This document shows, piece after piece, positions 33,092 through 40,998 of a DNA stretch of 64,000 nt (within the stretch, counting starts at the first letter, position 1; every line of letters begins with the position of its first letter). The stretch spans positions 1 through 64,000 of the forward strand of contig NZ_MCNV01000015.1 of NCBI RefSeq assembly GCF_001718195.1, written 5' to 3'. This stretch comes from Paraburkholderia nodosa. Its GTDB lineage: Bacteria; Pseudomonadota; Gammaproteobacteria; Burkholderiales; Burkholderiaceae. The notes beneath the pieces are model-generated. The model had not been told where the DNA came from, did not search any database, and saw only the letters and a list, made by a program, of their open reading frames with translations. A program made the position numbers and the translations under genes.

Positions 33092-34486
33092 CTACTTGCT
33101 GCGAGAGAGGTGGCGCGAGGCCAGGAAGTAATGGACAGCCGACCATCCGAGCGCCACGCTGACCGCCAGCATCGCGTAACGAATGCCGTGAGCCGAAGCA
33201 TCGTGACAGGCCGACGCGAAGGCTCCCTGACCTGCGGCAACTGCGCCATGCAGGCCGTGTGCGCCGCCAGCCGCGCAAACCAGCTTGAACTGGCCTTGCG
33301 TGAACAGGCGTGCCGCAAGGTGATCGCTCAGGAATCCTACAGTGGTCGGACCCAAACCCTGACCCACCAGATTCATGAGCAGGAACACACAGGCCGACGC
33401 GGTGGCGCGCATGCGCGGTTCGACGATGCCGTGCACGACGGCGAAGGTCGGGCCATTCCACATGCTCAGCATGATCGTGGCGCAGAAGATCAGTGCCACC
33501 GCGGCGTGCCATTGCCCGAGGGTGAGGGCGAATGCCACGAGCGGAAAGCCGATCGCCGTGCCGAGCGCGGGCACCCAGGCATACCAGCGCCGATTCTTCA
33601 CGCCCAGCGAGTCGGCGAGCAGGCCGCCCAGCGGGTTGCCGAGCAAACCGCCCACACCGATCATGAGGCCGAAGATCAGCCCGGCCTGCGCGAAGCTCAG
33701 GCCGTACACGCGGTTCAGATAGACGGGGATGAACAGGTTGACGCCGTACTGCGCGAACCCGCCGATCACGGTGCCGAGCAGCATGTGCACGAAGGCGCGG
33801 CTCTTGAACAGAACGGCGAGCACATCGCGCAGCGGCGGCACGGGGGCCGCAGCGTGCGCACCGCCCTCCTCCGCCCCGCCGCGCTTCGGTTCGCGCAGCG
33901 TGACCCAGGCAAGCAGACCGAAGATGAGTCCCGGGAGGCCGACCACGAAGAACACCGGGCGCCAGCCCATGTGCTGCACCATCAAGCCGCCGCCTAGCGC
34001 GCCGGCAAGCACGCCGATGGGCGGCCCGAACGCATAGATGGAGAGCGCGCTCGCGCGGCGGCGCGGGCCAAACTGGTCGGAAATCAGCGAGTGCGCGGTG
34101 GGTGTGCTGCCGGCCTCGCCAATGCCCACCCCAAGTCGGTAGAGCAGCAATTGCCAGTACGCGCCGGCAGTACCGCACAGCGCCGTCATGACCGACCAGG
34201 CACCAATAGAAAGCGCGATCAGCACGACACGGTTGAAACGCTCGGCGAGACGCGCGATCGGCAGGCCCAACAGCGAATAGAAGATCGAGAACGCGAGCCC
34301 GTTCAGCAGCCCGAGTTGCAGGTCGCTCAGGTTCATCTCGATCTTCATCGACTGGCCGACGACCGCGATGATGATCCGGTCGACAAAACTCGACGCATAG
34401 ATCAGAACGAGGAGTAGCAGAAACCAGCTGCGGTACCAGCCGGTTTCGGACCTCGCTCCGATGTTCGGGGCCGTCAGTTCCTTCAT
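33092..34486 (-). CDS. MFS transporter, spinster/aromatic-acid type
   Basis: A 464-residue, 12-helix major facilitator starting at MKELTAPN behind GGAGA. WFLLLLVLIYASSFVDRIII is helix 1 with the conserved Asp. The loop 2-3 motif is GLPIARLAERFNRVVLIALS, and YRLGVGIGEAGSTPTAHSLI resembles spinster-family proteins. GPRRRASALSIYAFGPPIG and a matching C-terminal half follow. It lies 80 bases upstream of the porin gene on the same strand, so the two may form an uptake operon for the catabolic cluster. Direction and substrate are inferred, not shown. Confidence 0.88.
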   Translation of the reverse strand: MKELTAPNIGARSETGWYRSWFLLLLVLIYASSFVDRIIIAVVGQSMKIEMNLSDLQLGLLNGLAFSIFYSLLGLPIARLAERFNRVVLIALSIGAWSVMTALCGTAGAYWQLLLYRLGVGIGEAGSTPTAHSLISDQFGPRRRASALSIYAFGPPIGVLAGALGGGLMVQHMGWRPVFFVVGLPGLIFGLLAWVTLREPKRGGAEEGGAHAAAPVPPLRDVLAVLFKSRAFVHMLLGTVIGGFAQYGVNLFIPVYLNRVYGLSFAQAGLIFGLMIGVGGLLGNPLGGLLADSLGVKNRRWYAWVPALGTAIGFPLVAFALTLGQWHAAVALIFCATIMLSMWNGPTFAVVHGIVEPRMRATASACVFLLMNLVGQGLGPTTVGFLSDHLAARLFTQGQFKLVCAAGGAHGLHGAVAAGQGAFASACHDASAHGIRYAMLAVSVALGWSAVHYFLASRHLSRSK

Positions 34487-34930
34487 TTGGTGTCTCCGAG
34501 GTGAACCGTACGTCATGTTCGGCTCGCCGTTTGTATGCCACAAAGCGTCTGTGGGATTTTTTGAGGATTCTGTAGCATAATTTTTGGGTGCGCAAGGCTA
34601 ACTCGCGTCAAAGGCATCCTCGTTTTCACTAGGACGAATCGTCTAATCAATGCAGTCCCGGCGACCGGATAAGTCCTGGCAAGCCGCAAATGCGCGCTGG
34701 CCAAGGCGCAGACGGGCGCGAGTCGGCAAACGGCTAACGCATGGAGAGGGTGAGACGCGACAATCAGCGATTTGTTGCGCACGCAACGAACATGATCGAA
34801 CAGCTTGTCACCAATCCGGCGCCATTTACTGTTTGATGTTTGGCGCCAAAGGTGCTACGAGTGGCGTGGCGAACGCGGTGCCCGCCCTCGAACGCATCGT
34901 TGCGGTCGATGTGCGCGAGGGGGCGTGAAG
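34487..34930. other. Intergenic region without a supported gene
   Basis: This 444-base gap between the MFS gene and the UbiM-like gene includes an AT-rich stretch (34540-34595) that probably carries the MFS promoter. A pair of GGCGCC hexamers flank TTTACTGTTTGATG (near 34822-34852). Short open frames on both strands lack coding character. Confidence 0.5.
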
Positions 34931-36127
34931 TCAGCCGGTCAGAGAAGCCGCGATGGCCTTCCTGAACGGCATCAGTTTCGAAGCCGCGCGCAGCATGAAC
35001 TCGCGCGCCAGTTTCGCGGGCGCGGTGTTGTTCGTATAGACGTCAGTGATGAACCGGGTCGCGAGATAGAGCGGCTTCGTCGCGCGGCGGTGCTGGGTTT
35101 CATAGCGCTGCAAAACCGAGGGAGCCCAGATATCGAAGCCGCTTTTGTGCGCCTCGATGATTCGGTTACCTAATGTTTCCACGCCGAGCAGACCGAAATT
35201 GAATCCATGCGCGGTCACCGGATGCATGCCCACCGCGGCGTCGCCCACGGCCGCGAAGCGTCTGCCGACGAAGCGCTCCGGATAAACGGCCACGAGCGGA
35301 TACACATGCCGCGTGCTCGCCAGCCTCATCGCGCCCAACCTGTGCATGAAGCGATCTTCGATATGCCGCGCGAACGCGACGGGCGCAAGCGCGGCGGTCT
35401 CGTTGACCTGTCCCATGGGTAGCGTGAGCACGACCGACGACTGATGCGCGTTCGTCGAGCGCTCCGCGTTCATGGGCAGCAACGCGAGCGTCTGATCGTA
35501 GCCGAACCATTCCCACGCGGCGTGCTCGTGAGGCGCTTCGTGCGTCATGCGGCAAACCAGCATAGCCTTGCCGAAATCGTGCATGTTGGCAGCAATGCCC
35601 ATCATCTTGCGCGTAGGCGAGAAGCGGCTGTCCGCCGCGACGATCAACTTCGCCGAGAGCGTTTCACCGCTCTCCAGTGTCACGTTCGCCAGAGCGTCAT
35701 CGGCTTTCACAGCACTGACCTTTTGCGCCGCGAGCAGCGTCACGTCGCCATGCTCCGCCGCGCTTTGCCGCAGCGCCTCGTAGGCGGCCTTGCGAATCAG
35801 ATGGTTGGAGACCAGCCAGCCCAGTTCCGTGTGGCCGCTCAGGTCGTGCCCGATCTCGAGCGCCCCCGGCGAGGGACCATTGAATACCCTCGCGCTGCGA
35901 AGCGGCGCACGCGCGTGCGGGTCGATGAGATCCCAAAGCCCGAACCTGCGCATCGCGCGCACCGACTTCTGGGTCAGCGCGATCTCGCGTCCGTCGAACT
36001 GCGGTTCGCTGATGTCGGCGAGGCACTGCTGCTCGACGATGACGATCTTGAGGCCAACACCACTGAGCGCGCGCGCGAGACACAGCCCCACCGGCCCGGC
36101 GCCCACGATTACGATATCTGCTTGCAT
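34931..36127 (-). CDS. ubiM: UbiH/UbiF-family FAD hydroxylase, UbiM-like
   Basis: A 398-residue flavin monooxygenase starting at MQADIVIVGAGPVGLCLARA, the dinucleotide-binding motif. The second FAD motif is FAAVGDAAVGMHPVTAHGFN, followed by FGLLGVETLGNRI. ALTQKSVRAMRRFGLWD and the substrate domain match the ubiquinone-biosynthesis hydroxylases. The MHPVTAHGFN form is, as I recall it, the UbiM subgroup that can hydroxylate one or more positions of the ubiquinone ring. The ending TRFITDVYTNNTAPAKLARE is also of that subgroup. It is not next to other ubi genes; a hemerythrin gene lies 32 bases upstream. Confidence 0.75.
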   Translation of the reverse strand: MQADIVIVGAGPVGLCLARALSGVGLKIVIVEQQCLADISEPQFDGREIALTQKSVRAMRRFGLWDLIDPHARAPLRSARVFNGPSPGALEIGHDLSGHTELGWLVSNHLIRKAAYEALRQSAAEHGDVTLLAAQKVSAVKADDALANVTLESGETLSAKLIVAADSRFSPTRKMMGIAANMHDFGKAMLVCRMTHEAPHEHAAWEWFGYDQTLALLPMNAERSTNAHQSSVVLTLPMGQVNETAALAPVAFARHIEDRFMHRLGAMRLASTRHVYPLVAVYPERFVGRRFAAVGDAAVGMHPVTAHGFNFGLLGVETLGNRIIEAHKSGFDIWAPSVLQRYETQHRRATKPLYLATRFITDVYTNNTAPAKLAREFMLRAASKLMPFRKAIAASLTG

Positions 36128-36159
36128 GAACCGAACGATTGGAATGTGATTCAGACGGG

Positions 36160-36600
36160 TTAATCGGTTTGATCGGCCTGATCGGCCGTTGCGATGCCGC
36201 GTTCGCGCAGGGCTTCGACCATGAGCGCGTCCATCGACTTCACGTGCCAGGCGAACCATTCGCGTAGTTCGCTCACCAGTTGCCGCCCGCTGTCGAAGCG
36301 TCCCTCGTCGGCGACTTGCCTGCGCACCTCGCGGGCCACGTTCAGGACGTGCCGATGCTGGCTCCCATGGCAATGGCGCGGACCAAAGTTCATCTCCTCC
36401 ATCCATGCCTCTTCCTGCGCGAAATGCTGCTTCGTATGCGCCGCCCACGCGTCGAACGCGCCGAGCCAGGTTTCGTCGCTCGCGCACGCGAGCGCGTCGA
36501 CCAGCGCGACGAATTCGGCATGCATCGTATCGGTCATGGGTTCGCCCAGTTGCAGATCGGGCGCAAGTGTCGGCGAGGTGCGCGGCGCGGGTGAATTCAT
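36160..36600 (-). CDS. Hemerythrin-domain protein
   Basis: A 146-residue protein from MNSPAPRTSP. The bacteriohemerythrin di-iron signature is visible in order: His in MHAEFVAL, HTKQHFAQEEAWMEE (His, His and Glu ligands), HRHVLNVAREV and WFAWHVKSMD (final His and Asp). Such proteins bind O2 reversibly or sense oxygen and iron. The HGSQHRHVL segment fits the fourth helix. It lies upstream of the UbiM-like hydroxylase on the same strand, and a shared link to oxygen is attractive but unproven. The C-terminus is a short Asp/Gln tail. Confidence 0.82.
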   Translation of the reverse strand: MNSPAPRTSPTLAPDLQLGEPMTDTMHAEFVALVDALACASDETWLGAFDAWAAHTKQHFAQEEAWMEEMNFGPRHCHGSQHRHVLNVAREVRRQVADEGRFDSGRQLVSELREWFAWHVKSMDALMVEALRERGIATADQADQTD

Positions 36601-36845
36601 CAAGGGGGTGACTGCGCTCAGAAACGGTCTGAAAGCCCACTCGGGCAATTTTTCAAGATACCGGGGCGCATGAGATTGCGCGCTGATTTTTAGCAAACGT
36701 CGCACGATCGGTCGGTGAGGCCGATGGACGCGGCCCGCCCACATGCAGGCAAAGCGATCAGACGAAAAGAAACATCGATTCCGGCGCAGCGCGGGGAGCG
36801 CGGGCCGCAAACGTGGAAGGATGCGAGGAAAGGTGCCGCAGACGT

Positions 36846-36874
36846 AAAAACACGAAGCCGCGCGGCGCGCGGCT
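36846..36874 (-). terminator. Terminator directly at the stop of the small hypothetical gene
   Basis: AGCCGCGCG (36856-36864) and CGCGCGGCT (36866-36874) form a GC-rich hairpin that overlaps the stop codon. On the minus strand a short U run follows (A run at 36846-36850). Confidence 0.55.
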
Positions 36875-37083
36875 CAAACCAGTTCGGCGAGATTGACGAG
36901 GGCGCGGTCGCCGTCGGACTGCGCTTCGTCTTCGGCGCGGAAAGTCTTCTCGCTGTACGCGATGACCTTGAACCCGCCGCCTGCCGAACGCTCTATGGTG
37001 ATACCCCAGTGCCAGCCGCCTTCCTGTTCAAATACGTGCAGCTTCGGACTCGATGGTTGGCTCGGCGATTGAAAAATATTCAT
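36874..37083 (-). CDS. Small hypothetical protein (69 aa)
   Basis: A short gene with a good ribosome site (GGGAGG, about 6 bases before ATG). The product, beginning MNIFQSPSQPSSPKLHVFEQ and continuing GGWHWGITIERSAGGGFKVI, is aromatic-rich and acidic near its end (FRAEDEAQSDGDRALVNLAE). Codon usage and the attached terminator support it as real. No family recognised. It is probably monocistronic. Confidence 0.65.
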   Translation of the reverse strand: MNIFQSPSQPSSPKLHVFEQEGGWHWGITIERSAGGGFKVIAYSEKTFRAEDEAQSDGDRALVNLAELV

Positions 37084-37302
37084 TGAAGCCTCCCGTGGTG
37101 GGAATATCGTCTCCGACGATTGCCTGGATAAGAATCAGTCTAAAAACCTCCTTGCTGCGACGCAATACGGAATTACGTGGACGTGAGAACCCTGAGGCGT
37201 TGCGCATTATTCGAGAAGTACCCCGGTTACTATTCGACGCCTGGCAAACGCAAATGCCGCCAGCCACGCTCCCATTCCTGAGTGCGAAACAGCGAGAGCC
37301 CG

Positions 37303-38346
37303 ATGACTACCGTAACGAATGCCACGACGCATGCCGCGTCCCCCTATCAGCTCGATCTTTCGCGGCATGCTCGCCGCGCACTGCTGGAAGGACCCACGCC
37401 GATCCAGCCCTTGCCGCGGCTAAGCCACGAACTGGGGGGCGTCAATGTCTATGTCAAGCGGGACGATCTGACTGGCCTCGGCGGCGGCGGCAACAAGCTG
37501 CGCAAGCTGGAGTTCCTGATGGGCGAAGCGCTGGCTGCGGGCGCGGACACCATCATCACTGTGGGCGCGCGCCAGTCGAACCATGCGCGCTTGACGGCGG
37601 CTGCGGCGGCGCAAGCGGGCCTGCAGTGCGAACTCGTGCTCACGCGGGCCGTGCCGCGCGCGGATTTCGAGTATCTGGAGAACGGCAACATCCTGCTCGA
37701 CGACCTGCTCGGCGCACGCGTGCACGACCTGCCCGGCACGGCCAACGCACTGGAGTTCGCCCAGGCCCGCGCCGACGAGCTGCGCGCCCAGGGCCGCAAG
37801 GTCTACGTGTGCCCGCTGGGCGGATCGAGCCCGGTCGGATGTCTGGGGTACGCGGCGTGCGCCGCGGAAATCATGACGCAGGCCCATGCACAGGGTTTGA
37901 GCTTCGCACGCGTCGTCGTGCCGAACGGCAGCGGCGGCATGCACGCAGGGCTCGCCGCCGGCTTCGCGGCCTTGGGCATCGATCCGAGCCTCGTGCTTGC
38001 GTACACCGTGCTGGCGAAGGCCGGGCAGGCCCACGCCGCAACGTTCGAAAAGGCCGGCAAGACGCTCGAGCTGATCGATCAGGCGCGGCGCATCGAGGGC
38101 CGCTCGATCGTGATCGACGAAGCCCAGCTCGGCGAAGGCTACGGCATTCCAACCGACGCGATGCGCGAGGCCGTGCGTCTCGTCGCTTCGAAAGAAGGCC
38201 TGCTGATCGACCCCGTGTACGGCGGCAAGGCGTTCGCGGGTCTCGTGCACGCCGCGCGATCGGGGCGCCTTGCACGCGGCGAGAACGTCCTCTTCGTCAT
38301 GACTGGCGGCTTGCCGGGCCTGTTTGCTTATCGCAGTGCATTCTGA
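37303..38346 (+). CDS. D-cysteine desulfhydrase / ACC-deaminase-family PLP enzyme
   Basis: A 347-residue type II PLP enzyme starting at MTTVTNATTH. VYVKRDDLTGLGGGGNKLRKLE includes the Schiff-base Lys in GGGGNKLRKLEF, and GARQSNHARLTAAAAAQ is the second conserved segment. PLGGSSPVGCLGY and VVVPNGSGGMHAGLAAG bind the cofactor phosphate and substrate. LIDPVYGGKAFAGLV and FVMTGGLPGLFAY complete the C-terminal domain. The sequence is closer to D-cysteine desulfhydrase (D-Cys to pyruvate, sulfide and ammonia) than to ACC deaminase, but the two differ by few residues, so the substrate needs testing. It stands alone. Confidence 0.85.
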   Translation: MTTVTNATTHAASPYQLDLSRHARRALLEGPTPIQPLPRLSHELGGVNVYVKRDDLTGLGGGGNKLRKLEFLMGEALAAGADTIITVGARQSNHARLTAAAAAQAGLQCELVLTRAVPRADFEYLENGNILLDDLLGARVHDLPGTANALEFAQARADELRAQGRKVYVCPLGGSSPVGCLGYAACAAEIMTQAHAQGLSFARVVVPNGSGGMHAGLAAGFAALGIDPSLVLAYTVLAKAGQAHAATFEKAGKTLELIDQARRIEGRSIVIDEAQLGEGYGIPTDAMREAVRLVASKEGLLIDPVYGGKAFAGLVHAARSGRLARGENVLFVMTGGLPGLFAYRSAF

Positions 38347-38400
38347 TGCGTCGCGCGCCGCATTCTAGAATCGTCGAACTGAACGACGAGGGAGTCCACG

Positions 38401-38787
38401 ATGACCGATGACGAACGTGCCATTCGAGAGCTGGTGCAAACCTGGATGGAGGCCAGCCGCGCCGGCGACACGGCCAAAGTCCTGAGCCTGATGACCGACG
38501 ACGTGGTGTTCACGGTGCCCGGCCAGGAGCCGTTCGGCAAGGCCGAGTTCGCGGCGGCCTCGCAAGCGCAGCAAGACATGCGCATAGAGGGCACGGCTGA
38601 GATCGTGGAACTGCAGGTGCTGGGCGATTGGGCCTTTCTGCGCAATCGCATCGATATCGCCATTACGCCGCCGGGCGCGCCCCAGCCCATACGCCGTGCA
38701 GGCTACACGCTCACGCTGGTGCGCAAGGACGCGAGCGGACGCTGGCTGCTCGCGCGTGACGCCAATCTCGTGGCGCCGAAGGCGTAA
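38401..38787 (+). CDS. SgcJ/EcaC-type (NTF2-like, DUF4440) protein
   Basis: A 128-residue NTF2-fold protein: DDERAIRELVQTWMEASRAG, TAKVLSLMTDDVVFTVPGQE, PFGKAEFAAAS, then GDWAFLRNRIDIAITPPGAP and YTLTLVRKDASGRWLLARDA. This is the SgcJ/EcaC group of small proteins whose roles are mostly unknown; the name does not imply oxidoreductase activity. It follows D-cysteine desulfhydrase by 54 bases with its own GACGAGGGAG ribosome site. Confidence 0.82.
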   Translation: MTDDERAIRELVQTWMEASRAGDTAKVLSLMTDDVVFTVPGQEPFGKAEFAAASQAQQDMRIEGTAEIVELQVLGDWAFLRNRIDIAITPPGAPQPIRRAGYTLTLVRKDASGRWLLARDANLVAPKA

Positions 38788-39033
38788 ATTCCCCGCCGCG
38801 AACGCGGTCGGCGCCGCTACAAACCACGATCCTGCCGCCGCGCTCCAGGCCGCCGGCAGCGCGGGCGCACCCGCTTGCTTTCACCGCTGAAAGAGAACAA
38901 CCCCGCGCGACGGGCCTCGCAGCGTTACGTCCCTTTTTAGAATCAGAAAAGCTTATCGATTCCTTCAGTTTATTGAGTTTCCCTTAATCGTTCGGTTGCG
39001 GCAAAGTGACGCTCATACGCTCGGAGCCACTCC

Positions 39034-39888
39034 TTGAACCAACGCATCGATCCCTCCCTACTTGCTGTGCCCGACCTGTCGTACGCGACGTTGCACTCGG
39101 GCATTGCCCTGCCGTTCCTGGAGCGCGGCGATGGCGAGCCGCTGCTGTTCGTCCACGGATCGCTCTGCGATTACCGCTACTGGATGCCGCAGCTCAACGG
39201 CCTGTCGGAGCATTTTCGCTGCATCGCGCCGAGCCTGAGCCATTACTGGCCCGCGGCCGACGCCTGTATCCAGGGCGATTTCGGCTGGGAGAGCCACGTC
39301 ACCGAGTTGGCCGATTTCATCGCCGCGCTGGGTCTCGAATCGGTGCACCTCGTGGGTCATTCGCGGGGCGGCTGCGTGGCGTGGCATCTGGCGCGCCGCT
39401 ATCCGCGCCTCGTGCGCACGCTGGTGCTGGCCGACCCGGGCGGCCCGCTCTCGCGCGTGGACGACGACGAAGCCGCGCTGCCCCCTGCCACCAATGCACT
39501 GCGCACGCGCGCGGCCGACCTCATCCATGCCGGCGAAGTCGAAGCGGGGCTCGAGTTGTTCGTCGACTCCGTGAGCGTGCCGGGCGCGTGGAAGAAAGGC
39601 TCGGCGGCGTTTCGCCAGATGGCCATCGCCAACGCCACGACACTGCCCAAGCAGTTGCAGGACCCGCTGCCGCCGTATGCGCCGCGCGCCGCGGGCGAGA
39701 TCAAGTGCCGCACACTGCTGATCGACGGCCAGCGCAGCCCGCTCATGTTCCGCAACAACGTCGAAGCGCTGGACGAGTGGATCGAGTTCGCGCGCCGCGT
39801 CACGATCAAGGGCGCCACGCACGGCATGAACGGCACGCACCCCGACCTCTTCAACACCCACGTCCATACCTTCATCACGCAGGGTTGA
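39034..39888 (+). CDS. Alpha/beta hydrolase (epoxide-hydrolase/haloperoxidase-like)
   Basis: A 284-residue hydrolase that appears to use TTG as start, preceded by CGGAG; no in-frame ATG lies in the conserved N-terminus. LLFVHGSLCDYRYWMPQL carries the oxyanion motif, VHLVGHSRGGCVAWH the nucleophile Ser, and ATHGMNGTHPDLFNTHVHTF the His. The acid is probably Asp in LLIDGQRSP. The family is that of single-domain carboxylesterases, lactonases and non-haem haloperoxidases. Substrate unknown. Confidence 0.82.
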   Translation: MNQRIDPSLLAVPDLSYATLHSGIALPFLERGDGEPLLFVHGSLCDYRYWMPQLNGLSEHFRCIAPSLSHYWPAADACIQGDFGWESHVTELADFIAALGLESVHLVGHSRGGCVAWHLARRYPRLVRTLVLADPGGPLSRVDDDEAALPPATNALRTRAADLIHAGEVEAGLELFVDSVSVPGAWKKGSAAFRQMAIANATTLPKQLQDPLPPYAPRAAGEIKCRTLLIDGQRSPLMFRNNVEALDEWIEFARRVTIKGATHGMNGTHPDLFNTHVHTFITQG

Positions 39889-39892
39889 GACT

Positions 39893-40159
39893 TCAGTCAC
39901 GGCCCGGTTGATAGCTCGCCTGTGGTCGAGGCGACTCAACCGTCGGCCGCAATTCCAGCCGCACCGGCATGCGATTCGGCACCATCGCGAACGCCGTGAT
40001 TTCCTCGATCATCGAAGGTTCCTCCGCCCACTGTTCGAGCACACGATGCAGTTTGGGCGCATTCAGCTGATGCAGATTGCCGATGAGCGGCAAGCCGCGC
40101 GGGCATGGCAGGTCGCGCACCTGGCGCAGGCGCCGGGCGGAGGATGCGGCGGCGTCCAT
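39893..40159 (-). pseudogene. Cytochrome P450 remnant with large internal deletion
   Basis: Translation of the minus strand gives RQVRDLPCPRGLPLIGNLHQ, LNAPKLHRVLEQWAEE, a bacterial P450 N-terminus with the proline-rich hinge. It then jumps directly to PSMIEEITAFAMVPNRMPVRLEL, the extreme C-terminus after the haem loop. Everything between, including the I helix, ExxR and the haem-binding Cys, is missing. The join is near 40018 and is in frame. GAGGAA occurs on both sides of the junction, which could mark a recombination point. No haem protein can be made from this. It lies between a hydrolase and the YceH gene. Confidence 0.75.
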
Positions 40160-40181
40160 GGCGCGACGGAGGCGAAGGCGC

Positions 40182-40892
40182 TCAGTCGAGCGACATGCCC
40201 AGCTCGGCGGCCATGCGAGCGACGAGCGTTTGCAGGCGCGCGACTTCATCGGCGAGACGCTGCTGTTCGGCGCGTACTGCTTCGAAGTCCGCGAGCGAGA
40301 CGCTCTCGCCGGCTTCCTCGCGCGCCCCGGGAGCGATGGTCCCCGCGGCGACGAAACTTGCCGTGTTGACCTCGCCGCACATCAGATGCATCCAGCGGCT
40401 TTCGCGCTCGCCCGGCGCGCGCGGCAGCTTCACGACGAGCGGCGGCTCGCGTTCGGCCAATTCTTCGAGGAAGCCTTCGACCGAAGAGACGTCGGCGAAC
40501 CCGTGCAGGCGCGACGAGTTCAGGCGCAATTCCGCGGCCGTCTGTGCGCCGCGCAGCAGCAGCACCGTCAGGAGCGCAACGGCCTGGCTCGGCACGCCGA
40601 GCACGCGGTTCAGATTGTGCTCGAAGCGCGGCACGCGGCTGCTGCTGCCTTCGAACACCAGGCTCAACAGCTTGAGGTCTTCGATGGCGGCCAGCACTTC
40701 GGCTTCGCTCACGTTCATGACCGGCGTGCGCGCGGTCTTCTGGTTGCAGCCGAGCGTGAGTGCGTTGAGCGAGAGCGGATAGGTGTCGGGCACCGTGTGC
40801 TGCTTTTCGACCAGCACGCCGACGATACGCGCCTCGATCGGCGAGAGCGCGCGCAATGCGCGCGGCGAGGAAGCATCGGCAGGAGAATTCAT
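40182..40892 (-). CDS. YceH/DUF480 family protein
   Basis: A 236-residue protein starting at MNSPADASSP behind AGGAG. LSPIEARIVGVLVEKQHTVP, DTYPLSLNALTLGCNQKTAR, PVMNVSEAEV, LSLVFEGSSSRVPRFEHNL and ALLTVLLLRGAQTAAELRLN are the defining DUF480 segments; the fold is two winged helices. A coiled C-terminus (DFEAVRAEQQRLADEVARLQ) follows. Winged helices suggest nucleic-acid or protein binding; no molecular role is established to my knowledge. Confidence 0.88.
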   Translation of the reverse strand: MNSPADASSPRALRALSPIEARIVGVLVEKQHTVPDTYPLSLNALTLGCNQKTARTPVMNVSEAEVLAAIEDLKLLSLVFEGSSSRVPRFEHNLNRVLGVPSQAVALLTVLLLRGAQTAAELRLNSSRLHGFADVSSVEGFLEELAEREPPLVVKLPRAPGERESRWMHLMCGEVNTASFVAAGTIAPGAREEAGESVSLADFEAVRAEQQRLADEVARLQTLVARMAAELGMSLD

Positions 40893-40998
40893 GGGCAGAT
40901 CAGTCCGCTGTGTTTCTGTTGGAATCAGGCGTTCGATCATACGCGCGCCGGGCTTCCTGCAGAAGTCACGCATCGCTCAGTCCGCGCTCAGCCCGCGC

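Noticed and set aside
34650..34928. 92-codon plus-strand ORF in the gap before the UbiM-like gene
   Set aside because: Arg-rich N-terminus, no ribosome site and no domain; treated as non-coding.
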